In this document: positions 53,908 to 63,532 of the stretch, one piece after another | Layout: the number at the start of each line of letters is the position of its first letter | Position numbering within the stretch: position 1 is the stretch's first letter | From: Saprospiraceae bacterium | GTDB taxonomy: Bacteria > Bacteroidota > Bacteroidia > Chitinophagales > Saprospiraceae | Direction of reading: 5' to 3' | DNA length: 64,000 nucleotides | NCBI GenBank assembly: GCA_016715985.1 | Contig: JADJXD010000001.1 | Coordinates: forward strand, 3,410,001-3,474,000 | Notes under the pieces: model-generated | Database searches by the model: none | The model's input: the letters and a program-made list of their open reading frames with translations, nothing else | Told to the model about the DNA's origin: nothing | Program-made: the position numbers and the translations under genes

Positions 53908-54606
53908 ATGGCAGAAGTAAAAGTTGCTGAGGTCAAAGAATCGGGTTTTTCTTTTGGAAAGGCTGAGAAAAAACTTATCACCGATCCATTAAATGATAAT
54001 AATCCAATTACAGTACAGGTACTCGGAATTTGTTCTGCATTGGCAGTGACAACTTTATTGAGTAAAGCTATTGTTATGGCTATTGCGGTGATATTTGTTA
54101 CTGCTTTTTCCAATCTCTTTACATCGATGCTTAGAAATATGATTCCTAAACAAGTACGTATGATCGTACAGTTGGTTATTATAGCAGCATTGGTAACAGT
54201 AGTGGAATTAACATTAAAAGCTGTTAATTATCCTATTTATAAGGAGTTGTCCGTGTTCATTGGATTGATTATTACAAACTGTATAGTTATGGGAAGGTTG
54301 GAAGCATTTGCAATGGCCAATAAACCCTATAAATCATTTTTGGATGGTATTGGTAATGGTTTGGGATACGGAATTATACTGATAATGATTGCAGCGATAA
54401 GAGAATTATTTGGAAAAGGGTCCTTATTGGATTTTAAAATCATCGGTAATACTCCTGAATATGTTCTGAATACGACAGAAATATCATGGTTGGGTTGGTA
54501 CGCAAATAACAACCTTATGGTACTATTCCCTTCTGCGATGTTTGTGATAGGTGGTATTATCTGGGCACACAGAGCATGGAATAAGAAATTGGTTGACATT
54601 TCATAA
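53908..54606 (+). CDS. nqrD: NqrD, Na+-NQR subunit D
   Basis: A 232-residue integral membrane protein of the NqrD/RnfE family with six helices. The two conserved Cys motifs that ligate the intramembrane iron with NqrE are LGICSALAVTT and TNCIVMGRLEAFA. Residues 1-35 are a polar extension before the usual LITDPLNDNNP start, slightly longer than the proteobacterial forms. It lies 19 nt after nqrC. Confidence 0.95.
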   Translation: MAEVKVAEVKESGFSFGKAEKKLITDPLNDNNPITVQVLGICSALAVTTLLSKAIVMAIAVIFVTAFSNLFTSMLRNMIPKQVRMIVQLVIIAALVTVVELTLKAVNYPIYKELSVFIGLIITNCIVMGRLEAFAMANKPYKSFLDGIGNGLGYGIILIMIAAIRELFGKGSLLDFKIIGNTPEYVLNTTEISWLGWYANNNLMVLFPSAMFVIGGIIWAHRAWNKKLVDIS

Positions 54607-54625
54607 TCAAAGAATAAAAAAGAAA

Positions 54626-55231
54626 ATGGGAGATTTAATTAATATCTTTGTAAAATCTGCATTCATAGAAAATCTGGCTTTGGCTTATTTTCTTGGAATG
54701 TGTTCCTACCTGGCAGTATCCAAGAGCGTCAAAACAGCATTTGGTTTAGGTTTGGCAGTTATTTTTGTATTGGGGATAACCATGCCGATTAACTGGTTGA
54801 TAAATACTCACCTGTTGAGTGAAAGTGGATTATTCGGACTCGATCTAACCTTTTTAAGGTTTATCTTGTTTATCGCTGTAATCGCCTCTATGGTGCAATT
54901 GGTAGAAATGGTGGTTGAGAAATTTTCACCATCTCTTTACAACGCATTGGGTATCTTTTTACCCCTGATTACTGTGAATTGCGCTATATTAGGGGGTTCA
55001 CTTTTTATGGTATCCAAAGAATATAATTTCAGCCAATCTGTAGCTTTTGGCTTGGGGGGAGGTTTTGGATGGTTTCTTGCCATAGTGGCGATAGCTGCTA
55101 TCAGAGAGAAAATGAAGTATTCGGCTGTTCCGGCACCGCTAAGGGGATTAGGTATGGCATTTATGCTTACCGGATTAATGGGTATGGCTTTTATGGGATT
55201 GATGGGTATAGACCCGACAGCATTTAAATAA
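54626..55231 (+). CDS. nqrE: NqrE, Na+-NQR subunit E
   Basis: Starts at the ATG at 54626, 19 nt after nqrD. The frame is open upstream but the protein family begins at this MGDLINIFVKSAFIENLAL. That gives 201 residues and six helices. Iron-ligating Cys lie in FLGMCSYLAVS and ITVNCAILGG. It is the inverted-topology partner of NqrD. Confidence 0.96.
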   Translation: MGDLINIFVKSAFIENLALAYFLGMCSYLAVSKSVKTAFGLGLAVIFVLGITMPINWLINTHLLSESGLFGLDLTFLRFILFIAVIASMVQLVEMVVEKFSPSLYNALGIFLPLITVNCAILGGSLFMVSKEYNFSQSVAFGLGGGFGWFLAIVAIAAIREKMKYSAVPAPLRGLGMAFMLTGLMGMAFMGLMGIDPTAFK

Positions 55232-55248
55232 TAACTTAATCATTAGCT

Positions 55249-56598
55249 ATGTTATTGATAAATATAATTTCTTACATGCCTGTGATATTTGCCATTTTGG
55301 TGTTTACAGGTGTTATTCTTTCACTTTCCATGTTGCTGATTTACGCCAGAAAAAGATTGGTGCCTCAGGGTGATGTCCGCATCATCATCAACGGAGATGA
55401 AGCCAACCCTATTTTGGCACAGCCGGGATCTTCTTTACTATCTACATTAGGTGAGAACAATATTTTTCTGCCTTCTGCTTGCGGAGGGGGTGGTACCTGT
55501 GCCATGTGTGAATGTCATGTGTATTCAGGGGGCGGGGATGTCCTTCCCACAGAATTGAATCATCTTACACGGAAGGAAGCTGCAGAAGGGATGCGTCTAT
55601 CCTGTCAGGTTAAGGTAAGAGAAAATATGAATATCGGTATTCCTGAGGAAATATTCGGTATCAAAAAATGGGAATGTGAAGTCATTTCCAATTACAATGT
55701 TGCTACTTTCATAAAAGAGTTTATTGTAAGATTGCCGGAAGGAGAAACGCTGGATTTTCAGGCTGGTGGATATATTCAGATAGATGTTCCTCCTGTGACA
55801 GTAGATTATAAAGATATTGAAATTACAGCACATCCAAAGTATCACGACCGTCCGGATAAATTTCAGGCAGATTGGGATCAAAATAAGATGTGGGATCTGA
55901 AAATGGTCAATGAAGAACCTATATTCAGGGCCTACTCCATGTCTAATCACCCGGCAGAAGGCAATATTGTTTCATTAACCATCAGAATTGCAACTCCACC
56001 ATTCAAATTTAAGGTCGGTGCAGATGGTAAAAGAGTGTGGGATGGATACGAAGCAGTGAATCCGGGAATTTGTTCTTCCTATATTTTTTCCAGAAAGCCT
56101 GGCGACAAAGTAACTATCTCTGGGCCATATGGTGAATTTTTCATTAAGCCAACTCAAGCTGAAATGTTATATATCGGTGGTGGGGCAGGCATGGCTCCGA
56201 TGCGTTCGCATTTATACCACTTGTTCATGACCTTGAAGACAGGTCGTAAAGTGACATTTTTCTATGGTGGACGAACGAAGAAGGAATTGTTTTACGTGGA
56301 AGAGTTCAGAGAGATTGAAAAACAATTTCCTAATTTCCGTTTCGCAGTAGCATTGGATAATCCACTTCCGGAAGACAACTGGGTATTGAAAAAAGACTTA
56401 AATGATCCGGAAGGTGATGGATTTAAAGGTTTTGTTCACAATGTTGTTATTGAACAATATTTAAGTAAACACCCTGCACCTGAGGAACTGGAAGTTTACT
56501 TTTGCGGACCACCACTAATGAACCAATCAGTCATAAAAATGGCAGATGAATGGGGTATTCCGGAAGAAAACGTGGCATTTGACGATTTCGGAGGATAA
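55249..56598 (+). CDS. nqrF: NqrF, Na+-NQR NADH-oxidising subunit
   Basis: A 449-residue subunit: one N-terminal helix (residues ~8-32), a 2Fe-2S domain with Cys78, Cys84, Cys87 and Cys119 (SACGGGGTCAMCEC...RLSCQ), then an FAD domain (RAYSMSNHPAE) and an NAD domain (YIGGGAGMAPMRSHLYHLF, ending NVAFDDFGG). It accepts hydride from NADH and passes electrons to the 2Fe-2S centre. Last gene of the operon, followed by a terminator. Confidence 0.97.
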   Translation: MLLINIISYMPVIFAILVFTGVILSLSMLLIYARKRLVPQGDVRIIINGDEANPILAQPGSSLLSTLGENNIFLPSACGGGGTCAMCECHVYSGGGDVLPTELNHLTRKEAAEGMRLSCQVKVRENMNIGIPEEIFGIKKWECEVISNYNVATFIKEFIVRLPEGETLDFQAGGYIQIDVPPVTVDYKDIEITAHPKYHDRPDKFQADWDQNKMWDLKMVNEEPIFRAYSMSNHPAEGNIVSLTIRIATPPFKFKVGADGKRVWDGYEAVNPGICSSYIFSRKPGDKVTISGPYGEFFIKPTQAEMLYIGGGAGMAPMRSHLYHLFMTLKTGRKVTFFYGGRTKKELFYVEEFREIEKQFPNFRFAVALDNPLPEDNWVLKKDLNDPEGDGFKGFVHNVVIEQYLSKHPAPEELEVYFCGPPLMNQSVIKMADEWGIPEENVAFDDFGG

Positions 56599-56626
56599 TC
56601 AGGAAACTAAAAGCACATAAATATTT

Positions 56627-56660
56627 AAAGGCATAATTCTGAAAAGGGTTATGCCTTTTT
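56627..56660 (+). terminator. Terminator of the nqr operon
   Basis: 10-bp stem AAAGGCATAA / TTATGCCTTT with a 12-nt loop and a T-run, 29 nt after the nqrF stop. Confidence 0.92.
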
Positions 56661-56736
56661 ACATTATTTACCTGTCAGTTGTAAAATATGAATAATTATT
56701 TTTTACTTTTACCACTTTGAAAAAACAGTATTTCTG

Positions 56737-57021
56737 ATGGATTGGCAATTGATCTGGACTTTATTTTACGGGGCAGTATGCGGCTATGTAGCCAGCCGCC
56801 TGATAGGCGGTGAAGGCTTCGGACTGTTAGGGAATATCGTTGTGGGTATATTTGGCGGTTTTATTGGCAGCCACCTTGTCCAGTTGGCTAAAATACCGAT
56901 GATGTCAGGATATGTGGGCAATTTTATCAGTTCTGTTGCCGGAGCACTGATATTTATATTTTTTCTGGAGTTAATCAGATATCTTTACAGGAGCAACAGA
57001 AGTACCCGCCGGAGGAGGTGA
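56737..57021 (+). CDS. GlsB/YeaQ-type small membrane protein
   Basis: A 94-residue, Gly-rich, three-helix protein of the transglycosylase-associated family (PF04226-like): CGYVASRLIGGEGFGLLGNI, VVGIFGGFIGSHL, then a final helix and a very basic tail, RSNRSTRRRR. Such proteins are linked to stress and envelope integrity but have no defined reaction. Short and well preserved. Convergent with the ATP-grasp gene. Confidence 0.85.
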   Translation: MDWQLIWTLFYGAVCGYVASRLIGGEGFGLLGNIVVGIFGGFIGSHLVQLAKIPMMSGYVGNFISSVAGALIFIFFLELIRYLYRSNRSTRRRR

Positions 57022-57086
57022 AATAGGTAAATACATAATATTGACTGATATGCCAGTTCCTTTAAAAATCAGATATTAAACTGCCA

Positions 57087-57110
57087 TTTAGTAAACTTTA
57101 GTTTACTAAA
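57087..57110. terminator. Perfect AT-rich hairpin between convergent genes
   Basis: TTTAGTAAAC / GTTTACTAAA, 10 bp, TTTA loop. It has no T-run, so it could be a weak terminator or a protein-binding palindrome. Both neighbouring genes end next to it. Confidence 0.45.
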
Positions 57111-57125
57111 ACTTAAAGACTTCAA

Positions 57126-58343
57126 TCAACTCGTAGGCTTATCAGGAGCCGGTAAACTGGCGTGAAACTCATTTTTGATCCTTTCAGCATAGACATCCAG
57201 CAATTCCAGGATTTTTGTTCTCTTCGGTGATTTTATAATGATGCCGATATGGTGCTTCTTGTGAAGTCTCCAGGAAATTTCGGGGTCACTGAATGATGAA
57301 TCGTCAGGGTATTCAAACCGAGACAAAGAGACAATGATACCGGCATGATCTTTCCTGATTTTTGGTAATTTATATTTTTGACCATTAAAACGGGCGGTTT
57401 CTAATTTTGCCCATTCACCCCACAAATTAATTCCTGAAGCGGCTTCTACCATTTCGGCAAGGTGGGCACCACCAACCCGCGAAGATGTTTCTAAAAAGTA
57501 ATACTGACCGTCCTCGTTACATTTTATAAACTCAGTATGCGATGCACTGTACTGCATTCCAAAAGCTTTCATTACATCTGCATTGAGTTTCTGAAGCATT
57601 TTGTCATCATCACTATCCGTCTCAACTGTATGTGATCTGAAAATACCGCCCCCATGTGCTACTTCGAATGGGGTGTCTAAATATTGACTGACTTTCGCGA
57701 AATTTACTTTTCCGTCAAAAGTAAGTGCATCTACATGATACACAGCACCGGGTGCAAATCGCTCCAAAAGATAAGCATGTCTGTGACCTCCCAGTTTATC
57801 CAATAGCTCCCACAATTGTTCTTTGTTGTGAATTTTTGTAATACCGGTTGCAGACGCCTGCATTCTTGGTTTTACTAACCAGGGAGCGGGGACTGTATCA
57901 GCAAATTTATTAATATCAGCGTCATGAAAAAGTGCCGTAAATTCAGGAACAGGAATCCCGCATTCTTTTGCTTTGATACGCATTGCGAGCTTATCCCGGA
58001 AGTATCTTGCCGTTGTCTCTCCCATGCCGGGTATTCTGAAATACTCCCTTATACAGGCAACATGTTCCACATCAAAATCGTCTAAGGCAACAAATACATC
58101 AAATTTTGTATCTTTCATTTTGTAAGCCAAACCGTCTTTCAGATGGTCCATGTTCCATAAGCCTTTTTCATCTTCCTGCATATAGAAGGCTTCATCGATA
58201 CTTTCCCAGGGCCAGGGGTCATGCTCCAGTTTTTTGGAAGTGAGCAAATAAACTTTGTTCCCTAGTGCTTTTGCTGCCCGCATAAAGTCCTCCCCTTTAA
58301 AATATCGGGACACACATAGAATTGTAATCGGTGAATCTGCCAT
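57126..58343 (-). CDS. ATP-grasp superfamily ligase
   Basis: A 405-residue enzyme of the carboxylate-amine ligase type. ATP-grasp core: PAPWLVKPRMQASATGITKI (about residues 153-172, lysine binding ATP), HRHAYLLERFAPGAVYHVDAL and YYFLETSSRVGGAHLAEMVEAA (metal ligands in the ETSSRVGG loop). The N-terminal part (ILCVSRYFKGEDFM) is a Rossmann-like pre-ATP-grasp domain. The acceptor cannot be predicted. It follows dcd by 60 nt on the same strand, so the two may be cotranscribed. Confidence 0.85.
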   Translation of the reverse strand: MADSPITILCVSRYFKGEDFMRAAKALGNKVYLLTSKKLEHDPWPWESIDEAFYMQEDEKGLWNMDHLKDGLAYKMKDTKFDVFVALDDFDVEHVACIREYFRIPGMGETTARYFRDKLAMRIKAKECGIPVPEFTALFHDADINKFADTVPAPWLVKPRMQASATGITKIHNKEQLWELLDKLGGHRHAYLLERFAPGAVYHVDALTFDGKVNFAKVSQYLDTPFEVAHGGGIFRSHTVETDSDDDKMLQKLNADVMKAFGMQYSASHTEFIKCNEDGQYYFLETSSRVGGAHLAEMVEAASGINLWGEWAKLETARFNGQKYKLPKIRKDHAGIIVSLSRFEYPDDSSFSDPEISWRLHKKHHIGIIIKSPKRTKILELLDVYAERIKNEFHASLPAPDKPTS

Positions 58344-58403
58344 ATTAAGTTTTGTTTTGTTTGTTTTAAGATTTCAGCGTCTTTAATGTTGTTTATACAA
58401 AAT

Positions 58404-58940
58404 CTAAAATTTATTTTTCCACATCATGCTCTCTACAGGTTTTTCTGTCCTGCTGTTATACTTTGCATTTGATTTTTTATTGTAATAATTATTTATTTCT
58501 CCGTCAACCTTAAAATATATAAGCTGACCTACCGGCATACCTGCATATATCCGCACGGGTTGAACACAACTGATTTCCAATGTCCAGGTATTGCAGAATC
58601 CCACATCACCCTTACCTGCCGTGGCATGTATATCTATTCCCAAACGACCGATACTTGATTTTCCTTCCAAAAAGGGAACGGTGTGATGGGTTTCGGTATA
58701 TTCTTCGGTAACACCAAGGTACAATGTGCCCGGCATCAATACAAAACCATCAGGGCCAATTTCAAAATGTCTGATCGTATTATGTTTTTTAGCATCCAGT
58801 TCATGATTTTCATATACTGCCAGCCACTTACCGAGATGTACATCGTATGAGTTTGTACCCAGACAATCCGGTCTGTAAGGTTCTATTACTATTAGTCCAT
58901 CATCAATAGCCTTTCGTATCTGATCATCAGATAATATCAT
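58404..58940 (-). CDS. dcd: dCTP deaminase
   Basis: A 178-residue trimeric enzyme making dUTP from dCTP. GKSSIGRLGIDIHATAGKGD carries the catalytic Ser/Arg region and the conserved ATAGKGDVGF, with a Glu in TLEISC as the water activator. TNSYDVHLG and the YxxK-rich tail also fit. A possible bifunctional dCTP deaminase/dUTPase cannot be excluded from the sequence alone, but the length fits simple Dcd. Confidence 0.93.
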   Translation of the reverse strand: MILSDDQIRKAIDDGLIVIEPYRPDCLGTNSYDVHLGKWLAVYENHELDAKKHNTIRHFEIGPDGFVLMPGTLYLGVTEEYTETHHTVPFLEGKSSIGRLGIDIHATAGKGDVGFCNTWTLEISCVQPVRIYAGMPVGQLIYFKVDGEINNYYNKKSNAKYNSRTEKPVESMMWKNKF

Positions 58941-59142
58941 ATAATTTTATTGGTTGTGAAGGGTAAAAATAGAAACTATTTGTTCAAATTTACTTTATAA
59001 TCAATGATTTTTAGAAACAAATTTTTGCGATTTGAAAGTGACTCATGAATATGACACTATTACTATATGTAGTTTGAAAATGCTCCAAACTTTTATTTTT
59101 AAAATTGCCGAATATTATTCTGTTACTTAGACATATATTTTT

Positions 59143-59150
59143 TACTTTTG
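59143..59150 (+). promoter_or_regulatory. -7 box (TACTTTTG) for the dehydrogenase gene
   Basis: Consensus box 27 nt before the ATG at 59178. Confidence 0.55.
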
Positions 59151-59177
59151 CAATAAATTATAAATATAATTACGAAA

Positions 59178-60122
59178 ATGAAAATATTAGTAAATGACGG
59201 TATAGAGCCGATCGGCAAACAAATACTGGAAGATGCGGGCTTTATAGTAGATATGAATAAAATAAATCAGGAAGATCTTGTCTCCGGATTGAATGAATAT
59301 GATGCGATATGTGTAAGAAGCGCTACTAAAGTCAGGAAAGAGTTGATCGATGCTTGTCCTAATTTAAAAGCTATTGCCCGTGGTGGCGTAGGACTTGATA
59401 ATATTGACGTTGAATATGCACTGTCAAAAGGTATTGCTGTTATAAATACCCCGGCTGCATCATCCCGATCAGTAGCCGAACTTGCTATGGCACACATGCT
59501 TGATTTGTCCCGATTTTTGTATCAGTCCAATAAGCAAATGCATCATGAAGGAAATACAAAGTTTAATGATCTTAAGAAATTATATGCCAAAGGAGTGGAA
59601 CTGGAAGGCAAAACTTTAGGTATAATCGGATTCGGAAGGATAGGTCAGGAGACTGCAAGAGTAGGCTTGGGTATGGGGATGCACATCATTGCAATGGACC
59701 CTTATGTGGAATCTGCAGAAATTGTGGTTGGTCCTGCAAATATGGGTTTTAAAGCAAATATTACTACATCAGAATTATCAACACTGTTAGCAGGTGCAGA
59801 TTATATATCTCTTCATATTCCGTCGGTAGGAAAACCTATTTTAGGAGCTGACGAATTTCAAAAAATGAAAGACGGAGTATTTATCATAAACGTAAGTAGG
59901 GGCGGAACTATTGATGAAGACGCACTTTTATATGCATTAGATACAGGAAAAGTGGCTGCTGCCGGGCTTGATGTTTTTGATAATGAGCCTACCCCAAGAA
60001 TTGATTTGTTAATGCATCCAAGGGTTTCATTGACCCCACACATCGGAGCATCTACAGAAGAAGCACAGAATAAGATAGGTGTGGAGTTGGCAGAAAAGCT
60101 AATAGCGGCATTAAGAAAATAA
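59178..60122 (+). CDS. serA: D-2-hydroxyacid dehydrogenase, probably phosphoglycerate dehydrogenase
   Basis: A 314-residue NAD-dependent dehydrogenase. The Rossmann motif is GIIGFGRIGQETA (about residues 147-159). Catalytic Arg lies in NVSRGGTIDEDAL, Glu in DNEPTP, and His in LTPHIGASTEEAQ, the last typical of SerA. The short type lacks the ACT domain of long SerA, so feedback by serine is not expected through that domain. ICVRSATKVRKELID near the N-terminus also supports SerA. No serC or serB is nearby. Confidence 0.88.
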   Translation: MKILVNDGIEPIGKQILEDAGFIVDMNKINQEDLVSGLNEYDAICVRSATKVRKELIDACPNLKAIARGGVGLDNIDVEYALSKGIAVINTPAASSRSVAELAMAHMLDLSRFLYQSNKQMHHEGNTKFNDLKKLYAKGVELEGKTLGIIGFGRIGQETARVGLGMGMHIIAMDPYVESAEIVVGPANMGFKANITTSELSTLLAGADYISLHIPSVGKPILGADEFQKMKDGVFIINVSRGGTIDEDALLYALDTGKVAAAGLDVFDNEPTPRIDLLMHPRVSLTPHIGASTEEAQNKIGVELAEKLIAALRK

Positions 60123-60234
60123 AACAACCTACAGCGTTAAAATCAGGTTAATTTCAGAAATGTTTGATCACTAAACGTTCATTATTATCGTAATGGAGTT
60201 GATAGTTATTTATTCAAATTCTAAATCCTGCATC

Positions 60235-60903
60235 ATGAGAATATTTACATTTTTACTACTTGTTGTAATATTAGCTTGCTCGCCAAATCGGAAATTTCAA
60301 ACATCGTCTTATGACAAACTTGCTCCGAAACACCGCAAAATTGCCATTCTGCCGGTTACATTTGAAGGCAAACGTTTCGCTTCAAAATTAAGCGAAGAAG
60401 ACAAAAAAATATTACTTGAAAAAGAGAACACGTTTGTTCAGCAAGCTTTTTACAATCGATTGGCCCGTGTAACCGGTTCCGGTAAAAGGGATTCTAAAAT
60501 CCAGATCGAAAGTATATCCCGCACAAATGAAAAACTATCCGAAAAAGGTATTCAACTTACTGAGATCAGTAAACTTTCAGATGCTGACATGAGGGATATT
60601 TTGAATGTGGATGCCGTAGTCAGGATAAAGGTAGATGCTGCTATTATGCTACATTCTACTACGTATGATCTGCCAAAAGAAATTCTATCTACTGTCCGTT
60701 TCAGAATTACAGACCCTATAATCAGAGAAGCAATCGAACTGGATATAGAACCTGTCTTTTTAAATGTCGAAATTCTGGATCTGAAAGAAATGACTCCGAT
60801 TTGGGTATATTCTAAAAAACGGGAACTCGAAGTCCACGATAAAAATACAGACCTGCTCCGGTGGCTAACAGATGATGTTGCCAAACAATTTCCGTATCGG
60901 TAA
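60235..60903 (+). CDS. Predicted lipoprotein, hypothetical
   Basis: I start it at the ATG at 60235 (222 residues), because MRIFTFLLLVVILACSPN is a clear lipobox signal (LAC); the ORF can be read from 60193 but that adds an unlikely tail. The body has a VVRIKVDAAIMLHSTTYD strand region and a basic end. This resembles GNA1162-type or LPP-like Bacteroidota lipoproteins, with no defined function. Convergent with the S41-like gene (25 nt). Confidence 0.7.
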   Translation: MRIFTFLLLVVILACSPNRKFQTSSYDKLAPKHRKIAILPVTFEGKRFASKLSEEDKKILLEKENTFVQQAFYNRLARVTGSGKRDSKIQIESISRTNEKLSEKGIQLTEISKLSDADMRDILNVDAVVRIKVDAAIMLHSTTYDLPKEILSTVRFRITDPIIREAIELDIEPVFLNVEILDLKEMTPIWVYSKKRELEVHDKNTDLLRWLTDDVAKQFPYR

Positions 60904-60928
60904 TCAGATAATCTTCAATTCTACGGCA

Positions 60929-62242
60929 CTAATTTTTTGAGATCCAATGATAGACCGGATCTATCCCCTGAACATAATTCATAAATAAATCAGGGAAGAT
61001 TACATCGGGCATGAAGTTTAAATTTTCTATATCAGATTGTAACGCCGGTTCTTTAGGACAAGTGATAAATAAACAGGAAGAGTTTAGGAAAATATGTTTT
61101 TGGGAGCCAGAGAAATAATTATCTTCTTTATTTAGAACTCCGATAATCAGTGCCTGTAATTTTAACTTTAATTCTTTTGCATTTGTGATGATGGAAGATG
61201 ACATATTATTCACTATAATTACAAAATCAGAAGGATGAAGCGACGCTTGTTCAGCCAATAGTTCTGAAAGTCCGGATATGTGTTTTGGTTGTCTTCCACT
61301 ATTTCTACTCAGATCGATAACGATTTTAGAATAAGATTTTTCCTTTAAATCCTGTTCTAAATCATTTAAAAAGTTTTCAAAAGAAAGATGTTCTTTTTGG
61401 GGATATTTCCAACCAGATGTTGACATACAAGGGTGTTTGGGTAAAGAATCGGAAAGAATATTGTAATTATGATTGTTAATAATGATGAACAAAGCATTGG
61501 TGTTTTTATCAACAATTTTTTTGAAATCACTCCCAAAATACACCGGACGTTTCATTTTTGAATATACTCTGAGACTTTTATATTTCAGTATTTTATTTTT
61601 ATCCGGAATGGGGACTGTGATTTTTTCATCTTGTGGAATACCATAATGATTTTCAAGATTTAAAATGATTTTTTCATTTGTCACAAAACCAAAATGTTTT
61701 AGGATTGGATAACTAATCAAATATTCAGGTATCCTGTTTTTAATATTTTGTTGGGTTTTATTGGACAATAAAGTCTTTAGACTATCGAGAATAACATTAA
61801 TCGGAATGTCATTCATCCCAATCACTTTCTGTCCAAGTAATTTTTTATACTTAGTTGTACTGTGCAAAATAAAAATTCCGTCATCAAAAATTCTAATTCG
61901 TATGGGTAAGGTTTTTCGTTCTATTTTGCTATCAATTACCGAATTTAAATGTGGATCTCCAATTTTTGCTATCATTTGTTGGATTTTGATAACCATAGTT
62001 TCATTGCTGAAATCTCCGGCTTGCGATTTCAGATTTTCTATTTCAGACAAAAACTGTGCTTCTGAAATATTTTTATAGAGATCGGGATGAGTCTTATGCA
62101 ATTCCTGTTTCAATTCTTCCAAATCTGATGACCAGTCAATATATTCTTTCCATTGCCCGGATAAAGCAGATAAAAAGAACAAAATGACAACCAATATCTT
62201 TAATACTTTTAAGGAGCTGCTTGTTAAAAATTTCAAAATCAT
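60929..62242 (-). CDS. S41-peptidase-like exported protein, divergent
   Basis: A 437-residue protein with a signal-type N-terminus (VLKILVVILFFLSALSG, cut near QWK). The layout resembles S41 C-terminal processing peptidases. Residues ~20-110 are a helical region (LEELKQELHKTHPDLY, typical of Tsp/CtpA-like start), and residues ~300-400 look like the active core (KIVIDLSRNSGRQ for DLRNNGG, and VIIVNNMSSSIITNAKELK with a Ser where the catalytic serine is expected). The Gly-rich loop is eroded, so it may be inactive. It overlaps no other gene; 15 nt separate it from hldD upstream. Confidence 0.65.
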   Translation of the reverse strand: MILKFLTSSSLKVLKILVVILFFLSALSGQWKEYIDWSSDLEELKQELHKTHPDLYKNISEAQFLSEIENLKSQAGDFSNETMVIKIQQMIAKIGDPHLNSVIDSKIERKTLPIRIRIFDDGIFILHSTTKYKKLLGQKVIGMNDIPINVILDSLKTLLSNKTQQNIKNRIPEYLISYPILKHFGFVTNEKIILNLENHYGIPQDEKITVPIPDKNKILKYKSLRVYSKMKRPVYFGSDFKKIVDKNTNALFIIINNHNYNILSDSLPKHPCMSTSGWKYPQKEHLSFENFLNDLEQDLKEKSYSKIVIDLSRNSGRQPKHISGLSELLAEQASLHPSDFVIIVNNMSSSIITNAKELKLKLQALIIGVLNKEDNYFSGSQKHIFLNSSCLFITCPKEPALQSDIENLNFMPDVIFPDLFMNYVQGIDPVYHWISKN

Positions 62243-62257
62243 ATTCCTGACCGGATT

Positions 62258-63229
62258 TCAAAAGTATTTTTTATGGATCAAATATTGTTGAACATAATCT
62301 TTAACACCCTCTTCGAGAGTAGTGAAAGTTTGATCAAATCCTGCTTTCCGGATTTTTTCCATATTGGCTTCAGTAAAGTATTGATATGAATCTCTGATAT
62401 CTTCAGGTGTATCTATAAAACTGATTTTTTCAGCAATACTCAATGCACTAAAAGTACTTTTGGCCAGGTCAAGAAATGTTCTCGCTTTGCCGGTGCCAAA
62501 GTTATAAATGCCACTTTCACTTTTCTGGTTTTTCATAAAAAACATAATCATATCCAGAATATCCATTACGTAAATGAAATCCCGGCTTTGATGTCCATCT
62601 GCAAAGTCCGGTCTGTGAGAACGGAACAATCGCATCCCGCCCGTATTTTTTATCTGATGGAAAGTGTGAAAAATGACCGACGCCATTCTTCCTTTGTGGT
62701 ATTCGTTGGGACCATACACATTAAAAAACTTACACCCGATCCAGAATGGAGGTTTATTTTTTTGTTCAAGTGCCCAGACATCAAAATCCTGTTTACTCTG
62801 ACCATAAGGATTTAGTGGTTTCAGATTCTTGATGTTTTCGTGATTGTCATCAAATCCTAGACTACCATCGCCATACGTTGCCGCAGATGAGGCATAAATC
62901 AGAGGTATTCCTTTCTCCGCACATACTTTCCAGATTCGTTGACTGTAGTTCAGATTTAGTTCATTAAAAATATCTGAGTCCATTAAAGTGGTATCTGTGC
63001 GGGCTCCGATATGCAAAACAAAATCAACTTTCTGACTTGATTTTTCAAACCAATCCAGGAATATTTCTCGGTGCATCCATTCCCTGACCGTTTTCTCATC
63101 AGTATTTTTATCCTTATACAATTTATAAAAATCGTCCACAACAACCACATCTCTGTTAAAGCCTTCTTCATTTAGTCTTGTCAAAAGACAGGACCCAATA
63201 AATCCGGAGACACCTGTTAGAATTATCAT
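62258..63229 (-). CDS. hldD: ADP-L-glycero-D-manno-heptose-6-epimerase
   Basis: A 323-residue extended SDR epimerase that makes the heptose donor for lipopolysaccharide core. NAD is bound by TGVSGFIGS (residues 5-13). YASSAATYGDG and NPYGQSKQDFDVW supply the Ser and the Tyr-x3-Lys active site. The HldD-type tail DIRDSYQYFTEANMEKIRKAGF is present. It is followed by the S41-like gene 15 nt downstream. No other LPS gene is adjacent. Confidence 0.9.
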   Translation of the reverse strand: MIILTGVSGFIGSCLLTRLNEEGFNRDVVVVDDFYKLYKDKNTDEKTVREWMHREIFLDWFEKSSQKVDFVLHIGARTDTTLMDSDIFNELNLNYSQRIWKVCAEKGIPLIYASSAATYGDGSLGFDDNHENIKNLKPLNPYGQSKQDFDVWALEQKNKPPFWIGCKFFNVYGPNEYHKGRMASVIFHTFHQIKNTGGMRLFRSHRPDFADGHQSRDFIYVMDILDMIMFFMKNQKSESGIYNFGTGKARTFLDLAKSTFSALSIAEKISFIDTPEDIRDSYQYFTEANMEKIRKAGFDQTFTTLEEGVKDYVQQYLIHKKYF

Positions 63230-63524
63230 TATCTTAAATTTGAGTCCGAAGATAAATAAATTTCAACTTTAATCAATTATGTATAACTAAAAATATAAAA
63301 AGTTAAGTGACTTGAAAGGTAGAGGGATAGACTTACCTTTGAAGTACTAGGTTTGAATTTTAACTGCTTTTAATGACTGAAGATAATCAGATGTATTACA
63401 ATTTTGGCTACACTTAATTTTGTTATTTTATTGTTTTTGATAGTAAACTTATTAAAAATAATGACCTTCGTCATCTTCCGGTATTTTGGTAAAAGTCTGT
63501 GAACTTCATGTTGAAATTTTTTGT

Positions 63525-63532
63525 TATTTTTG
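63525..63532 (+). promoter_or_regulatory. -7 box (TATTTTTG) upstream of dps
   Basis: TAnnTTTG match that runs straight into the palindrome at 63532; the leader to the dps ATG would be ~120 nt. Confidence 0.45.

Noticed and set aside
54551..54625. Longer NqrE starting at 54551
   Set aside because: It would overlap the end of nqrD by 56 nt; the family start MGDLINIFVKSAF is at 54626 with good spacing.
57087..57110. Classical rho-independent terminator
   Set aside because: The stem is perfect but AT-rich and lacks a T-run, so it is listed with low confidence only.
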